Assembly (NCBI RefSeq): GCF_020708045.1 | Contig: NZ_JAJFES010000002.1 | Location: 496,001 to 560,000, forward strand | DNA: 64,000 bases | Direction: 5' to 3' | Origin: Massilia sp. IC2-278 | Lineage (GTDB): Bacteria > Pseudomonadota > Gammaproteobacteria > Burkholderiales > Burkholderiaceae_D | Part shown: positions 36,835 to 47,193 of the stretch, one piece after another | How positions within the stretch are numbered: the first letter of the stretch is position 1 | How the letters are laid out: the number at the start of each line of letters is the position of its first letter | The notes under the pieces: generated by a model | Databases searched by the model: none | Told to the model about the DNA's origin: nothing | Seen by the model: only the letters and a program-made list of their open reading frames with translations | Program-made: the position numbers and the translations under genes

Positions 36835-38116
36835 CAGCGAGCCAGCTGCCCAGCCGCTTGCCCAGGCACAGCAAGGTCAAGGTCGGCGGCAAGCCCCAGG
36901 GTTCCGGAATCACCGACGCATCGCACACGAACAAGCCCAGCGTCGGCGTCTGCAAATCCGCATCGACGCCTTCCCCGATGCGCACGCTGCCGCCCGGGTG
37001 CGCGGCGAAATGCCAGGATTTGAAGATGTGATGTGCGCCCGCCTCGCGCAGGATCGCCTTTGCCATCACCACCCCGTGCCCCAGCTTCCTGCGGTCGCCC
37101 GCCTGCAGCGTCTTGTCGACCCAGCGCGGCCCGACGCTGCCGCCGATCTCGTCGCGGATCTTGACCATCATGCTCAAGGTGCGGCGGTGCGCGAACAAAC
37201 GGTCGACCCGGCCCGCCTGCGCCGCGAATGCCGCATACATCGGTTGCGGCAGCGTCAAATCGGCCAGCGCGACGCCCTCGTCGTGCAGGTGCAGGCCGGC
37301 CGCCATCGGCACTTCGGCTCCGCCATCGATATCGTCCACCGTGCCCATCACCGCCACCACCGGGTCGCTGAAGAAGGGCACGCGGCGCGGGCCGAGGCCT
37401 GAGGCGTGCAGGATGCGCGGACTACCGATACCGCCGCCAGCCAGCACCACAATCGGCGCCGAGATCGTCTGCACGCTGCCTTGAATGTCGACCTCGACTC
37501 CGGCCGCGCGGCCATCTTGCACCAGCACGCGCAGCACCCGGGTGCGGTCCGCCAGCGTGGCGCCGGCGCGGCAGGCTTCGTCGATGAAGTCGCGCGCCGT
37601 CCACTTGGCGCCGTAAGGGCAGCCATACACGCAACGCCAGCAGCCGCTGCGGCAGGCGGCGGGGCGGATCATCTTGTCGAGCTTGCGCCAGTCGAGCGAG
37701 AGCGAACGGGCGGCCGCCATCATGCGCGCGGCCATTGGGCCGACCAGCGAATCGGGCAGGGGCGCCAGCGGCAGTTCGGTGCGCAATGCGCCCAGGGCCG
37801 GCGCCAGGTCGATGCCGTGGCGCGCGAACATGGCCTGCGGTGGCGGGGCGGCGGTGGCGAAGTTGATGGCCGAGCTGCCGCCGAGGGTAACGCCGCCGAC
37901 CAGCAGCGAAGCGTCGCGGTGCAGCCAGGCGCCCTTGCCGGGAATGGCGGCCATTGCCGCCATCTGCGTTACCGTGCCTGTCAGCGGGGCGGCAGTGCCC
38001 TGTTCCAGCACCAGCACGCGCATGCCGGCGCGGGCCAGCTCGCGCGCCGTGCTGGCGCCGCCAGGGCCGCTGCCGGCGACGACGGCATCATATGAGGGGT
38101 GCAGCTTGGGAAGCAT
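36830..38116 (-). CDS. GMC-family FAD-dependent oxidoreductase
   Basis: 428 residues. The N-terminal FAD motif is VVAGSGPGGASTARELA. The conserved GMC segment VGGVTLGGSSAINFATA follows, and near the C-terminus HFAAHPGGSVRIG and the DASVIPEPWGLPPTLTLLCL region give the expected catalytic His area. A Cys-rich stretch, ACRSGCWRCVYGCPYGAKW (near residues 190-208), has CxxxCxxCxxxC spacing, as in a subset of GMC enzymes. The substrate is unknown. The stop codon lies inside repeat R12. The start at 38116 has only a weak ribosome site. Confidence 0.85.
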   Translation of the reverse strand: MLPKLHPSYDAVVAGSGPGGASTARELARAGMRVLVLEQGTAAPLTGTVTQMAAMAAIPGKGAWLHRDASLLVGGVTLGGSSAINFATAAPPPQAMFARHGIDLAPALGALRTELPLAPLPDSLVGPMAARMMAAARSLSLDWRKLDKMIRPAACRSGCWRCVYGCPYGAKWTARDFIDEACRAGATLADRTRVLRVLVQDGRAAGVEVDIQGSVQTISAPIVVLAGGGIGSPRILHASGLGPRRVPFFSDPVVAVMGTVDDIDGGAEVPMAAGLHLHDEGVALADLTLPQPMYAAFAAQAGRVDRLFAHRRTLSMMVKIRDEIGGSVGPRWVDKTLQAGDRRKLGHGVVMAKAILREAGAHHIFKSWHFAAHPGGSVRIGEGVDADLQTPTLGLFVCDASVIPEPWGLPPTLTLLCLGKRLGSWLAA

Positions 38117-38256
38117 GATGGAAAGGGGCGATCGTGACAGGCGGATGCTAGCACGCGGCGCTGCTTCTCCACTGCCTGGCCGCAGGCATGGCATCCTGAC
38201 AATCCACCCGGGAACTGTGCGAGAATCTTGCCAATTTAAAACTAATCGAGTCTGCC

Positions 38257-39063
38257 ATGGCGTTTCGACCACGCGTCCTGTTGTTTGGCCTGTCGCTGCT
38301 GGCCACTGCCGCCCAGGCGGTCGAGTTCAGCGGCCTGATCCGCAGCTCGACCGGCAGCCTGCCTTCCGCCATCACAGTCGAAGCCGACCGGCGCGGCGAG
38401 AAGACTGTCCTTGTCGGCAACGTCGAGAATGGCCGCTACCGTATCGACTTGCCGAGCCCGGGCATGTACCGCGTGCGCCTGCAGGCATCCGGCTGGGAAG
38501 CCGAGCCGAAGATCGTCTTCGATCCGCAGACCACCGGTGCGCGCGACTTCCTGGTGTATCCGGCCAAGGTGCCCGAGCCGGAACTGGCGGCCGAGCTGCT
38601 TCGCATGGGGGAAGATGACCAGGAGTTTCGCAAGAACCTTCCCAAGCAGCCCGACGTGGCCTTCATCAAACGCTGGCAGGAGAACGACCGCGTACGCGAA
38701 GAACGCCTGGCCCGGATCATTGCCGACAAGGGCTGGCCGCGCATTTCCCAGGTTGGTCACCAAGCCGCGAACGCCGCCTGGCTGATCGCCCAGCATGGCA
38801 CGGACGACTTCCTGAAACGCTGCCTGGTGCTGATGAAAGCGGCGGCGGCGGACGGTGAAATCACGCCGCACCACCTGGCGCTGTCGATCGACCGCGTGCT
38901 CACGCAAGACAAGCAGAAGCAGATCTATGGAAGCCAGTTCCAGACCAACCAGGACGGCAAGACCTTCCTGCTGCCGGTCGAGGACTTCGAACACATCGAC
39001 GAACGCCGCGCCAGCATGGGCCTGGAACCCTTCGCTGAATACCGCAAAAATTTCGAAAAATAG
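38257..39063 (+). CDS. Exported DUF6624-like protein with N-terminal beta-sandwich
   Basis: 268 residues. A signal peptide (MAFRPRVLLFGLSLLATAAQA) is followed by a short Ig- or carboxypeptidase-regulatory-like segment (VENGRYRIDLPSPGMYRVRL). The C-terminal half matches the DUF6624 pattern: GWPRISQVGHQAANAAWLIA, QHGTDDFLKRCLVLMK, YGSQFQ and VEDFEHIDERRASMGLEP. The gene is divergent from the GMC oxidoreductase. The function is unknown. Confidence 0.75.
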   Translation: MAFRPRVLLFGLSLLATAAQAVEFSGLIRSSTGSLPSAITVEADRRGEKTVLVGNVENGRYRIDLPSPGMYRVRLQASGWEAEPKIVFDPQTTGARDFLVYPAKVPEPELAAELLRMGEDDQEFRKNLPKQPDVAFIKRWQENDRVREERLARIIADKGWPRISQVGHQAANAAWLIAQHGTDDFLKRCLVLMKAAAADGEITPHHLALSIDRVLTQDKQKQIYGSQFQTNQDGKTFLLPVEDFEHIDERRASMGLEPFAEYRKNFEK

Positions 39064-39225
39064 GCATTGGGCTGCGCGTAAACACCGTCAATACCCCTGT
39101 CCATACGCGTTTGTTAGCACTTTGTTTCACTGTGACGATACGGAAACAAAGCCTGTTATGATCTCCGGCGCACCTGCCGCGCGGCGATCCCGCAGGCAGC
39201 CCAAGTCGAATTCGTGAGAGAGACA

Positions 39226-41358
39226 ATGAAACGCCCAACCATGCTCATCATCGCGGCCAGCCTGGCGTTCGCCGGCACCGCTTTCGCCGCTCCGGCCGGT
39301 TCCGGCACTGCCCTGGATGCATCGAATCCCTTCGCCAAGCCCAGCACCCTGCCGTTCAATTACCCGGCCTTCGACAAGATCAAGGACGAGCACTTCCTGC
39401 CCGCCTTTGAAGCCGGCATGCGCGAGCAGCTGCGCGAAGTGGCCAGCATCGCCAACAACAAGGCGGCGCCTACTTTCGAGAACACCATCGTTGCGATGGA
39501 GCGTTCGGGCCAGATGCTGTCGCGCGTCTCTGCGACCTTCTCGAATTTGCAGACCGCGAACACGAACGACCGCCTGAATGCCGTCGACAGCGAAATGTCG
39601 CCGAAGCTGGCCGCCCACGGCGACGCCATCTACCTGAACCCGAACCTGTTCAAGCGCGTCGAGACCCTGCACGCCAAGCGCGACCAGCTTGGCCTGGACG
39701 CCGAAGCCAAGCACCTGCTCGAGCGCTACTACAAGGAATTCGTGCGCGCCGGCGCCAAGCTCTCGAACGCCGACAAGGAAAAGCTGAAGGCCTACAACGG
39801 CCAGATCGCCTCGCTGCAATCGGAGTTCTCGCAGCGCGTGCTGAAAGAAGCGAATGCCTCGGCGCTGGTAGTCAACACCCGCGAAGAACTGGCCGGCTTG
39901 TCGGACGCCGAAATCACCGCCGCCGCCGCCGAAGCCAAGAAGCGCGGCATGGACGGCAAGTACGTCATCGCCATCGTCAACACCACGATCCAGCCGCCGC
40001 TCTCCAGCCTGACCAACCGCGCCGTGCGCGAGCGCCTGCAGGCGGCGTCGATGGCGCGCGGCAGCCGCGGCGGCGAATTCGACAGCCGCGACCTGGTGCT
40101 GCGACTGGCCAAGCTGCGCGCCGAGCGCGCCGTCCTGCTGGGCTACCCGAACTACGCCGCCTATTCGCAGGAACTGGAAACCGCGAAGAACCCGGCCGCC
40201 GTGAACAAACTGCTGGCCGAACTGGCCAAGCCGGCCGTGAACAACGCGAAGAAAGAAGCGGCCGAGATGCAGAAGATCGTCGACGCCGAGAAGGGTGGCT
40301 TCCAGATCGCCGCCCACGACTGGGCCTACTACACGGACAAAGTGCGCGCGGCCCAGTACAACTTCGACGAAAGCCAGCTGCGCCCTTACTTTGAACTGAA
40401 CAACGTGCTGGTGAACGGCGTCTTCTTCGCCGCCACCAAGGAATACGGGATCACCTTCAAGGAACGCAAGGACCTGCCGGTCTACGACCCGGACGTGCGC
40501 ACCTTCGATGTCATCGACGCCAACGGCAAGCAGCTGGCAATCTTCATCTTCGACCCCTACGCGCGCGCCAACAAGCAGGGCGGCGCCTGGATGAACGAGT
40601 ACGTGTCGCAGTCGCACCTGCTGGACCGCCACCCGGTGGTCGGCAACCACCTGAACATTCCGAAGCCGGCCGCCGGCGAGCCGACCCTGCTCACCTACGA
40701 CGAAGTGCGCACCGCCTTCCACGAGTTCGGCCATGCGCTGCACGGCATGTTCTCGGACGTGAAGTACCCGCACTTCTCGGGCACCAACGTGCCGCGCGAC
40801 TTCGTCGAGTACCCGTCGCAGGTGAACGAGATGTGGGCCACCTGGCCGGAAGTGCTGGCCAACTACGCCAAGCACCACAAGACCGGCGCGCCGATGCCGA
40901 AGGAGCTGCTGGATAAAGTGGTCGCCGCGAAGAAGTTCAACATGGGCTTCGTGACCACCGAGTACCTGTCGGCCTCGCTGCTCGACCAGCGCTGGCACCA
41001 GCTGACCCCGGCCCAGGTGCCGACCGACGTGCTGGCGTTCGAAGCCAAGGCGCTGAAGGATGCCGGCGTCGACTTCGCACCGGTGCCGCCGCGCTACCGC
41101 ACGACCTACTTCTCGCACTCGATGAACGGCGGCTACTCGGCCGGCTACTACGCCTACCTGTGGAGCGAAAAGCTCGACGCGGATACGGTGCAGTGGTTCA
41201 CCGAGAACGGCGGCCTGTCGCGCAAGAACGGCGACCACTTCCGCAAGACCCTGCTGTCGCGCGGCGGCACGGCCGATGCGATGGACCTGTTCCGCAACTT
41301 CCGCGGGCGCGATCCGATCATCGAGCCGCTGCTCGAGCGTCGTGGCTTGACGCAGTGA
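39226..41358 (+). CDS. M3-family oligopeptidase, exported (copy 1)
   Basis: Zinc metallopeptidase of the thimet oligopeptidase/Dcp family, 710 residues. A signal peptide (MKRPTMLIIAASLAFAGTA, ending AFAA) predicts a periplasmic enzyme. The zinc site HEFGH is at residues 499-503 in TAFHEFGHALHGMFSDV, and the C-terminal YRTTYFSHSMNGGYSAGYY is the usual substrate-contact loop. A GTG at 39214 is possible but the ATG at 39226 gives a clean signal peptide. A close paralog follows at 41606, so this is a tandem duplication. It should trim short peptides. Confidence 0.93.
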   Translation: MKRPTMLIIAASLAFAGTAFAAPAGSGTALDASNPFAKPSTLPFNYPAFDKIKDEHFLPAFEAGMREQLREVASIANNKAAPTFENTIVAMERSGQMLSRVSATFSNLQTANTNDRLNAVDSEMSPKLAAHGDAIYLNPNLFKRVETLHAKRDQLGLDAEAKHLLERYYKEFVRAGAKLSNADKEKLKAYNGQIASLQSEFSQRVLKEANASALVVNTREELAGLSDAEITAAAAEAKKRGMDGKYVIAIVNTTIQPPLSSLTNRAVRERLQAASMARGSRGGEFDSRDLVLRLAKLRAERAVLLGYPNYAAYSQELETAKNPAAVNKLLAELAKPAVNNAKKEAAEMQKIVDAEKGGFQIAAHDWAYYTDKVRAAQYNFDESQLRPYFELNNVLVNGVFFAATKEYGITFKERKDLPVYDPDVRTFDVIDANGKQLAIFIFDPYARANKQGGAWMNEYVSQSHLLDRHPVVGNHLNIPKPAAGEPTLLTYDEVRTAFHEFGHALHGMFSDVKYPHFSGTNVPRDFVEYPSQVNEMWATWPEVLANYAKHHKTGAPMPKELLDKVVAAKKFNMGFVTTEYLSASLLDQRWHQLTPAQVPTDVLAFEAKALKDAGVDFAPVPPRYRTTYFSHSMNGGYSAGYYAYLWSEKLDADTVQWFTENGGLSRKNGDHFRKTLLSRGGTADAMDLFRNFRGRDPIIEPLLERRGLTQ

Positions 41359-41407
41359 TGGTTGGCGTTGGCGGTGTGCGAGAGCACCGCCAACAATGAT
41401 CATCGTT

Positions 41408-41451
41408 CCGCGTGGGCACGCAGTGCCTACGCTGGCCGCGCCCACCGTACG
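41408..41451 (-). repeat. REP hairpin copy R13, with 15-nt insertion
   Basis: GTGGGCAC arm and GTGCC, then a 15-nt GC-rich insertion starting TACGCTGGCCGCG, then CACCGTACG. The same insertion point occurs in R16 and R22. It lies between the two M3 peptidase genes. Confidence 0.85.
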
Positions 41452-41493
41452 GTCGCGGCTACCAGCCACAATCATTTCGCCGATAACGGTGAC

Positions 41494-41548
41494 CGTAAGG
41501 TGGGCACTTTGTGGTGCTGGCATTTAGCCAGCCCCACTGCCCACGCGG
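41494..41548 (+). repeat. REP hairpin copy R14, with internal hairpin insertion
   Basis: Foot GTAAG, first arm GTGGGCA, then about 26 extra bases that can fold (GCTGGC...GCCAGC), then GCCCAC and GCGG. A strongly altered copy 58 bp before the second M3 gene. Confidence 0.75.
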
Positions 41549-41605
41549 AAGCCTGCCCATACGGAACCCAGTTTTCACCGCACTACCATAAACACAGAGA
41601 GACCC

Positions 41606-43726
41606 ATGACCCGTCCCCAACTCCTGCTGATCGCCGCCAGCGTCGCCGTCGCGAACCTGGCCTATGCCCAACCTGCTTCGATGCTGGAAGCCTCGAACCC
41701 GTTCGCCAAGCCGAGCACCCTGCAGTACCAGTATCCGCCGTTCGACAAGATCAAGAACGAACACTTCGCGCCGGCGTTCGCTGAAGGCATGCGCCAGGAA
41801 GCGGCGGAGATGGAAGCGATCGCCAACAACAAGGCGGCGCCGACCTTCGAGAACACCATCGTCGCCATGGAGCGTTCGGGCCGCCTGCTCGACCGCGTCG
41901 GCGCGGCCTTCGGCACCCTGCAAGGCTCCTACACCAACGACACCCTGCAAGCCCTGGCCAAGGAACTGGCGCCGAAACAGGCTGCCCACAATGACGCGAT
42001 CCGCCTCAATCCCAAGCTGTACGCGCGCATCAAGGCGCTGTACGACAAGCGCGACAAGCTGAACCTGGACGCCGAGTCGAAGTACCTGCTCGAGCGCTAC
42101 CACACCGACTTCGTGCGCGCCGGCGCGCAGCTGTCGGATGCAAACAAGCAGAAGCTGAAGGCGATGAACGCCGAGCTGGCCGCGCTGTCGACCCAGTTCG
42201 CCCAGAACGTGCTGAAGGAAGCCAACGCCTCGGCCCTGGTCGTGAACACCCGCGAAGAACTGGCCGGCATGACCGACAAGCAGATCGACGCCGCCGCCGC
42301 CGAAGGTAAAAAACGCGGCCTGGACGGCAAGTTCGTGATCCCGGTCGTGAACACCACCCAGCAAGCCGGCCTGTCGGTGCTGACCAACCGCGCCACCCGC
42401 GAGAAGCTGCTGGCCGCATCGCTGGCGCGCGGTTCGCACGGCGGCGAGTTCGACAACCGCGACGTGGTCCTCAAAATCGCCAAGCTGCGCGCCGAACGCG
42501 CCGTGCTGCTGGGCTACCCGAACTACGCCGCCTACAACCTGGAAGACCAGACCGCGAAGACCACCGGCGCCGTCAACAGCCTGCTGGCCGAATTCGCCAA
42601 GCCGGCCGTGAACAACGCCAAGAAGGAAGCGGCCGAGATCCAGAAGGTGATCGACGCCGAAAAAGGCGGCTTCAAGGTCGCCGCCCACGACTGGAACTTC
42701 TACAGCGACAAGGTACGCCAGCAGCGCTACGCCTTCGACGCTTCGCAGCTGCGCCCATATTTTGAACTGAACCGCGTGCTGCAGGACGGGGTGTTCTTCG
42801 CCGCGAACAAGGAATTCGGCCTGACCTTCAAGGAACGCAAGGACCTGCCGACCTACGTGGAAGACGTGCGCACCTTTGACGTGTTCGACGCCGACGGCTC
42901 GCAGCTGGCGATCTTCACCTTCGACCCGTACGCGCGCGCCAACAAGCGTGGTGGCGCCTGGGCCAATGCCCACGTCGGCCAGAGCAAGCTGCTGGGCACG
43001 AAGCCGGTCATCGCGAACAACCTGAACATCGCCAAGCCGGCCGCCGGCGAGCCGACCCTGCTGACCTACGACGAAGTGCGCACCACCTTCCACGAGTTCG
43101 GCCACGCGCTGCACAGCATGTTTTCGGAAGTGAAGTACCCGCGCCTGTCGCGCGTGCCGCGCGACTACGTCGAGTTCCCGTCGCAGGTGAACGAGATGTG
43201 GATGGCCTGGCCGGAAGTGCTGGCCAACTACGCCAAGCACTACCAGACCGGCGAACCGATGCCGAAGGAACTGCTCGACAAGGTGCAGGCTTCGCAGCAG
43301 TTCAACGAAGGCTACCGCACCACCGAGTACCTGGCCGCGTCGCTGCTCGACCAGGCCTGGCACCAGCTGAGCCCATCGCAGATCCCGACCGACGTGCTGG
43401 CCTTCGAGGCTGAGGCACTCAAGAAGGCCGGCGTCGACTTCGCACCGGTGCCGCCGCGCTACCGCACGACCTACTTCTCGCACACCTTCTCGGGCGGCTA
43501 CTCGGCTGGCTACTACGGTTACCTGTGGGCCGAGAAGCTGGATGCGGACACCGTCAACTGGTTCAAGGAACACGGCGGCCTGACCCGCAAGAACGGCGAC
43601 CACTTCCGCAAGACCCTGCTGTCGCGCGGCGGTACGCTCGATGCGATGCAGATGTACCGCAACTTCAGCGGGCGTGATGCGCAGGTGCAGCCGCTGCTGG
43701 AGCGTCGTGGTTTGACGGGCGAGTAA
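41606..43726 (+). CDS. M3-family oligopeptidase, exported (copy 2)
   Basis: 706 residues, closely similar along its whole length to the protein at 39226-41358. Shared segments include EASNPFAKPSTL, NNKAAPTFENTIVAMERSG, KEANASALVVNTREELAG and KPAAGEPTLLTYDEVR. The signal peptide is MTRPQLLLIAASVAVANLAYA. The zinc motif HEFGH is at residues 496-500 and is intact, so both copies should be active. The divergence is spread through the coding region, indicating an old duplication. Confidence 0.93.
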   Translation: MTRPQLLLIAASVAVANLAYAQPASMLEASNPFAKPSTLQYQYPPFDKIKNEHFAPAFAEGMRQEAAEMEAIANNKAAPTFENTIVAMERSGRLLDRVGAAFGTLQGSYTNDTLQALAKELAPKQAAHNDAIRLNPKLYARIKALYDKRDKLNLDAESKYLLERYHTDFVRAGAQLSDANKQKLKAMNAELAALSTQFAQNVLKEANASALVVNTREELAGMTDKQIDAAAAEGKKRGLDGKFVIPVVNTTQQAGLSVLTNRATREKLLAASLARGSHGGEFDNRDVVLKIAKLRAERAVLLGYPNYAAYNLEDQTAKTTGAVNSLLAEFAKPAVNNAKKEAAEIQKVIDAEKGGFKVAAHDWNFYSDKVRQQRYAFDASQLRPYFELNRVLQDGVFFAANKEFGLTFKERKDLPTYVEDVRTFDVFDADGSQLAIFTFDPYARANKRGGAWANAHVGQSKLLGTKPVIANNLNIAKPAAGEPTLLTYDEVRTTFHEFGHALHSMFSEVKYPRLSRVPRDYVEFPSQVNEMWMAWPEVLANYAKHYQTGEPMPKELLDKVQASQQFNEGYRTTEYLAASLLDQAWHQLSPSQIPTDVLAFEAEALKKAGVDFAPVPPRYRTTYFSHTFSGGYSAGYYGYLWAEKLDADTVNWFKEHGGLTRKNGDHFRKTLLSRGGTLDAMQMYRNFSGRDAQVQPLLERRGLTGE

Positions 43727-43761
43727 GTCGTCGGCCGCTGTGCGGCTGAGCTGATGTTGTA

Positions 43762-43789
43762 CCGCGTGGACTCAGGAGTCCACCCTACG
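43762..43789 (-). repeat. REP hairpin copy R15 (partner R16)
   Basis: Stem variant GTGGACTC/GAGTCCAC with loop AG, then CCTACG. It is 40 bp from R16, in minus-then-plus order, after the second M3 gene. Confidence 0.9.
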
Positions 43790-43829
43790 AAAACCATGAT
43801 GCGGCCGATAACACGGGACCGATGCGTAA

Positions 43830-43872
43830 CGTAGGGTGGACCGGGCCGCGCAAGGCACCTGTGTCCACGCGG
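43830..43872 (+). repeat. REP hairpin copy R16, with 15-nt insertion
   Basis: GTAG foot and GTGGA, then the insertion CCGGGCCGCGCAAGG, then CACCTGTGTCCACGCGG. Without the insertion it would equal copy R3. The insertion point matches R13 and R22. Confidence 0.88.
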
Positions 43873-43960
43873 TTTTTTCGTGTCCACGAATACCCCAACG
43901 CCTCCGGCGAATCCGGTGTATAAACCCACCTGATTCCACTTCCCAAACAATCCCCAAGCG

Positions 43961-44173
43961 ATGAGTGTTCAGTCCCTCCACGGTATTACTTTAGAATCGC
44001 TGTTAACCCGCCTGGTCGAGCACTACGGCTGGGACGGACTCGGCCGCCGGATCGATATCAACTGTTTCCAAAAAGATCCGAGCATCAAGTCGAGCCTGAA
44101 GTTTTTGCGCCGCACGCCCTGGGCGCGCGAAGAGGTCGAGAAACTGTATCTCGAGACCCGCTTCCCCAACTAG
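43961..44173 (+). CDS. VF530 / DUF2132 family small DNA-binding-type protein
   Basis: 70 residues. The sequence [20 protein letters not shown] followed by [20 protein letters not shown] and [12 protein letters not shown] matches the DUF2132 (VF530) family almost completely. Members are small helical proteins annotated as DNA-binding. It is followed 10 bases later by the DUF4404 gene and probably shares its transcript. Confidence 0.9.
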   Translation: MSVQSLHGITLESLLTRLVEHYGWDGLGRRIDINCFQKDPSIKSSLKFLRRTPWAREEVEKLYLETRFPN

Positions 44174-44183
44174 CGAGAATGCC

Positions 44184-44468
44184 ATGCTGAACGAGAACGA
44201 CCCGGACCTGAAAACACGCCTGAAGACCCTGCACCGCAGCCTGTCGGAAACCGACGAGGTCGACGAGGAATTGCAGATGCTGCTGCGCCAGCTCGACGGC
44301 GACATCAAGCAGGTGCTCGAGCGCCGCGCCGACCAGGACCTCGACGCCAACACCTATGGCCTCGGCTCGCGCACCCAGGAACTGAGCGCCCGCTTCACCG
44401 CGCGCCACCCGAAAGTGGCCACCACGCTGAACGAACTCGGCAGCATCCTGTCGAACATGGGCATCTGA
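44184..44468 (+). CDS. DUF4404 family protein
   Basis: 94 residues, mostly helical and acidic. LKTRLKTLHRSLSETDEVD near the start and FTARHPKVATTLNELGSILSNMGI at the end fit DUF4404. GAGAATGCC precedes the ATG, giving a weak ribosome site. The function is unknown. Confidence 0.8.
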   Translation: MLNENDPDLKTRLKTLHRSLSETDEVDEELQMLLRQLDGDIKQVLERRADQDLDANTYGLGSRTQELSARFTARHPKVATTLNELGSILSNMGI

Positions 44469-44571
44469 AGCGCTGAAAATAGAGGCTGCTCAGCCACAAG
44501 TCATTGAAATGTAAGCAATTTTCCGGGCAGGGAGCAGCCGCAAAAGGGGAATTCCGGTACAATGCCGGCCA

Positions 44572-46920
44572 ATGAACTCCCCAGCCAATCTCTTCGCGAG
44601 CGTGCCCAAGCGCTCCAGCCGCGCACCTGCCGCGCCTTTCCTGCCGATGACCCGCGCCGAAATGGACGCGCTCGGCTGGGATTCCTGCGACATCATCCTC
44701 GTCACCGGCGACGCCTACATCGACCACCCGAGCTTCGGCATGGCGCTGGTCGGGCGTCTGTTAGAGGCACAAGGCTACAAGGTCGGCATCATCAGCCAGC
44801 CCGACTGGACCTCGGTCGACCCGTTCCGCGCGCTGGGCAAGCCGAATTTGTACTGGGGCATCACCGCCGGTAACATGGACTCGATGGTCAACCGGTACAC
44901 GGCCGACCGCAAGATCCGTTCCGACGACGCCTATACCCCGAACGCCGAACCGAACAAGCGCCCGGACCGCGCCGTCACCGTGTACGCCCAGCGCGTGCGC
45001 GAAGCCTATCCCGGCGTGCCGGTCATCGTCGGCTCGATCGAAGCCTCGCTGCGCCGCATCGCCCACTACGATTACTGGTCCGATAAAGTGCGCCGCTCGG
45101 TGCTGTTCGAGTCGAAGGCCGACCTGCTGATCTTCGGTAACGCCGAACGCGCCCTGGTCGACGTCACGCGCCGCATCGCCGCGGGCGAGAACATCAAGAA
45201 CATCCGCGATCTGCGCGGCACCGCCTTCCTGGTGCCGCAGGGCTGGCTGCCGGACGAAGAATGGTCTGTGCACAATTCCACCCGCGTGGATGTGCCCGGC
45301 CGCATCGACAAGCAGCCGAACCCGTATGCGATGGCGCTGGAAGACCCGAAGGCCTGCGCGCTGGACAATGCCGCGCCGGAACCGGAAGTCAAACCCGTCA
45401 TCATCATGACGCGCGAACAGCGCCAGGCCGCCGCCCGCGAAAAGGCGGCGAAGACCGTGGTGCGCCTGCCGAGCTTTGAAACCGTCAGCGAAGACCCGGT
45501 GATGTATGCCCACGCCTCGCGCGTGTTCCACCTGGAATCGAACCCGGGCAACGCCCGCGCCCTGGTGCAGGCCCATGGCGACCGCGATGTCTGGCTGAAC
45601 CCGCCGCCACTGCCGCTGGCCATGGACGAGATGGACAACGTCTACGACCTGTCGTATGCGCGCGCCCCGCACCCGAGCTATGGCAAGGCCCATATCCCGG
45701 CCTGGGAAATGATCCGCTACTCGGTGAACATCATGCGCGGCTGCTTCGGCGGCTGCACCTTCTGCTCGATTACCGAGCACGAAGGCCGCATCATTCAGAG
45801 CCGTTCGGAGCCGTCGATCCTGCGCGAGATCGAGCTGATCCGCGACACGACCAAGAACTTCGCCGGCACCATCACGGATCTGGGTGGCCCGACCGCCAAC
45901 ATGTACCGCCTCGCGTGCAAGGAAAAGAGCATCGAGGAATCCTGCCGCCGCCTGTCCTGCGTGTACCCGACCATCTGCAGCAACCTCGGTACCGACCACA
46001 GCAAGCTGATCTCGCTGTACCGCAAGGCGCGCGCGATTCCCGGCGTGAAGAAGATCCTGATCGGCTCGGGCCTGCGCTACGACCTGGCCGTGCGCTCGCC
46101 GGAATACGTGAAGGAACTGGTCACCCACCACGTGGGCGGCCTGCTGAAGATCGCGCCCGAGCACACCGAGCAGGGCACGCTGTCGAAGATGATGAAGCCG
46201 GGCATCGGCGCCTACGACGAGTTCAAGCGCATGTTCGAGAAGTATTCGATCGAGGCCGGCAAGAAGCAGTACCTGATTCCTTACTTTATCGCCGCCCACC
46301 CGGGCTCGACCGACGAGGACATGCTGAACCTGGCCCTGTGGCTGAAGAAGAACAACTTCAAGCTGGACCAGGTGCAGACCTTCACGCCGACCCCGATGGC
46401 GATGGCGACGACCATGTACCACAGCCGCAAGAATCCGCTGAAAAAGGTGACGGAGGATTCGGAAATCGTGGAAACCGCGCGCAGCGGCAAGATGCGCAAG
46501 GCCCACAAGGCCTTCCTGCGCTGGCACCACCCGGAAAACTGGCCGATCCTGCGCGAGACCCTGATCAAGATGGGCCGCGGCGATTTGATCGGCAATGGCG
46601 AACGCCACTTAGTGCCGGCCTGGCATCCGTCGGAAGAGGGCGCCGCGCCCGCAGTGCGCGAGACCGGTGCGCGTACGGCACGCCAGCCGGCTGCCCGTAC
46701 GCCGGCTGCCCATACGCCTGCTCAGCGTACGCCGGCAGCGCCAGCTGGCAAGCGCGGCAACGGCATGCCGGCTCCGCATGTGGTGAATGCCCAGGCCGCG
46801 GCGAAGCGCCAGCCCGAACGCGCCGGCGCCGGCGGACGCGCCGCTGCTGCCGCGCCGGAAAAGACGCGGCCATCGATCCTGTCGACCATCAAGACCAAGC
46901 CGAAAGCGCCGCGCAAGTAA
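44572..46920 (+). CDS. YgiQ family radical SAM protein (UPF0313)
   Basis: 782 residues. The radical SAM cluster motif [10 protein letters not shown] (CxxxCxxC) lies in [20 protein letters not shown]. The N-terminal cobalamin-binding-like region includes [38 protein letters not shown] is a family start signature. The last 90 or so residues form a low-complexity Ala/Pro/Thr/Arg tail (repeats of the type RTPAA), not needed for catalysis. The reaction of YgiQ is unknown. The gene is followed by a strong terminator. Confidence 0.93.
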   Translation: MNSPANLFASVPKRSSRAPAAPFLPMTRAEMDALGWDSCDIILVTGDAYIDHPSFGMALVGRLLEAQGYKVGIISQPDWTSVDPFRALGKPNLYWGITAGNMDSMVNRYTADRKIRSDDAYTPNAEPNKRPDRAVTVYAQRVREAYPGVPVIVGSIEASLRRIAHYDYWSDKVRRSVLFESKADLLIFGNAERALVDVTRRIAAGENIKNIRDLRGTAFLVPQGWLPDEEWSVHNSTRVDVPGRIDKQPNPYAMALEDPKACALDNAAPEPEVKPVIIMTREQRQAAAREKAAKTVVRLPSFETVSEDPVMYAHASRVFHLESNPGNARALVQAHGDRDVWLNPPPLPLAMDEMDNVYDLSYARAPHPSYGKAHIPAWEMIRYSVNIMRGCFGGCTFCSITEHEGRIIQSRSEPSILREIELIRDTTKNFAGTITDLGGPTANMYRLACKEKSIEESCRRLSCVYPTICSNLGTDHSKLISLYRKARAIPGVKKILIGSGLRYDLAVRSPEYVKELVTHHVGGLLKIAPEHTEQGTLSKMMKPGIGAYDEFKRMFEKYSIEAGKKQYLIPYFIAAHPGSTDEDMLNLALWLKKNNFKLDQVQTFTPTPMAMATTMYHSRKNPLKKVTEDSEIVETARSGKMRKAHKAFLRWHHPENWPILRETLIKMGRGDLIGNGERHLVPAWHPSEEGAAPAVRETGARTARQPAARTPAAHTPAQRTPAAPAGKRGNGMPAPHVVNAQAAAKRQPERAGAGGRAAAAAPEKTRPSILSTIKTKPKAPRK

Positions 46921-46940
46921 GCGTACTGTCGGACCCGATC

Positions 46941-46979
46941 AAGGCCAGCCGCGCAGGGATGCGTGGCTGGCCTTTTTTA
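46941..46979 (+). terminator. Rho-independent terminator after the YgiQ gene
   Basis: Stem AAGGCCAGCC/GGCTGGCCTT with additional G-C pairs inside, a loop around AGGGAT, and a T-run. Confidence 0.92.
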
Positions 46980-47193
46980 TTGCTGTTGTGTATGCACGAC
47001 ATTGCATAAGTCTTTGTCATGCAGCGCTTGCCCCGCGCGATTCGAGAGTGGCATCTAAATCGCCCAATCGTGCGAACAGCAGGAGCGAAAGACGGTAATA
47101 TGATTCCTTTGGGAAATAGTTGTTAGCATTTTTATAGCTTTGCGCAGACAAATTTGATGTTTTCGTCATGCTGACGCTCCCACAAGGAATGCA

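Noticed and set aside
39127..43603. Long antisense frames opposite both M3 peptidases
   Set aside because: Both mirror codon bias of the real genes, and the two shadows resemble each other only because the real genes are paralogs.
46600..46916. Frameshift or foreign DNA at the 3' end of the YgiQ gene
   Set aside because: The Ala/Pro/Thr-rich tail stays in frame to a normal stop and terminator; such tails are common in GC-rich betaproteobacteria.
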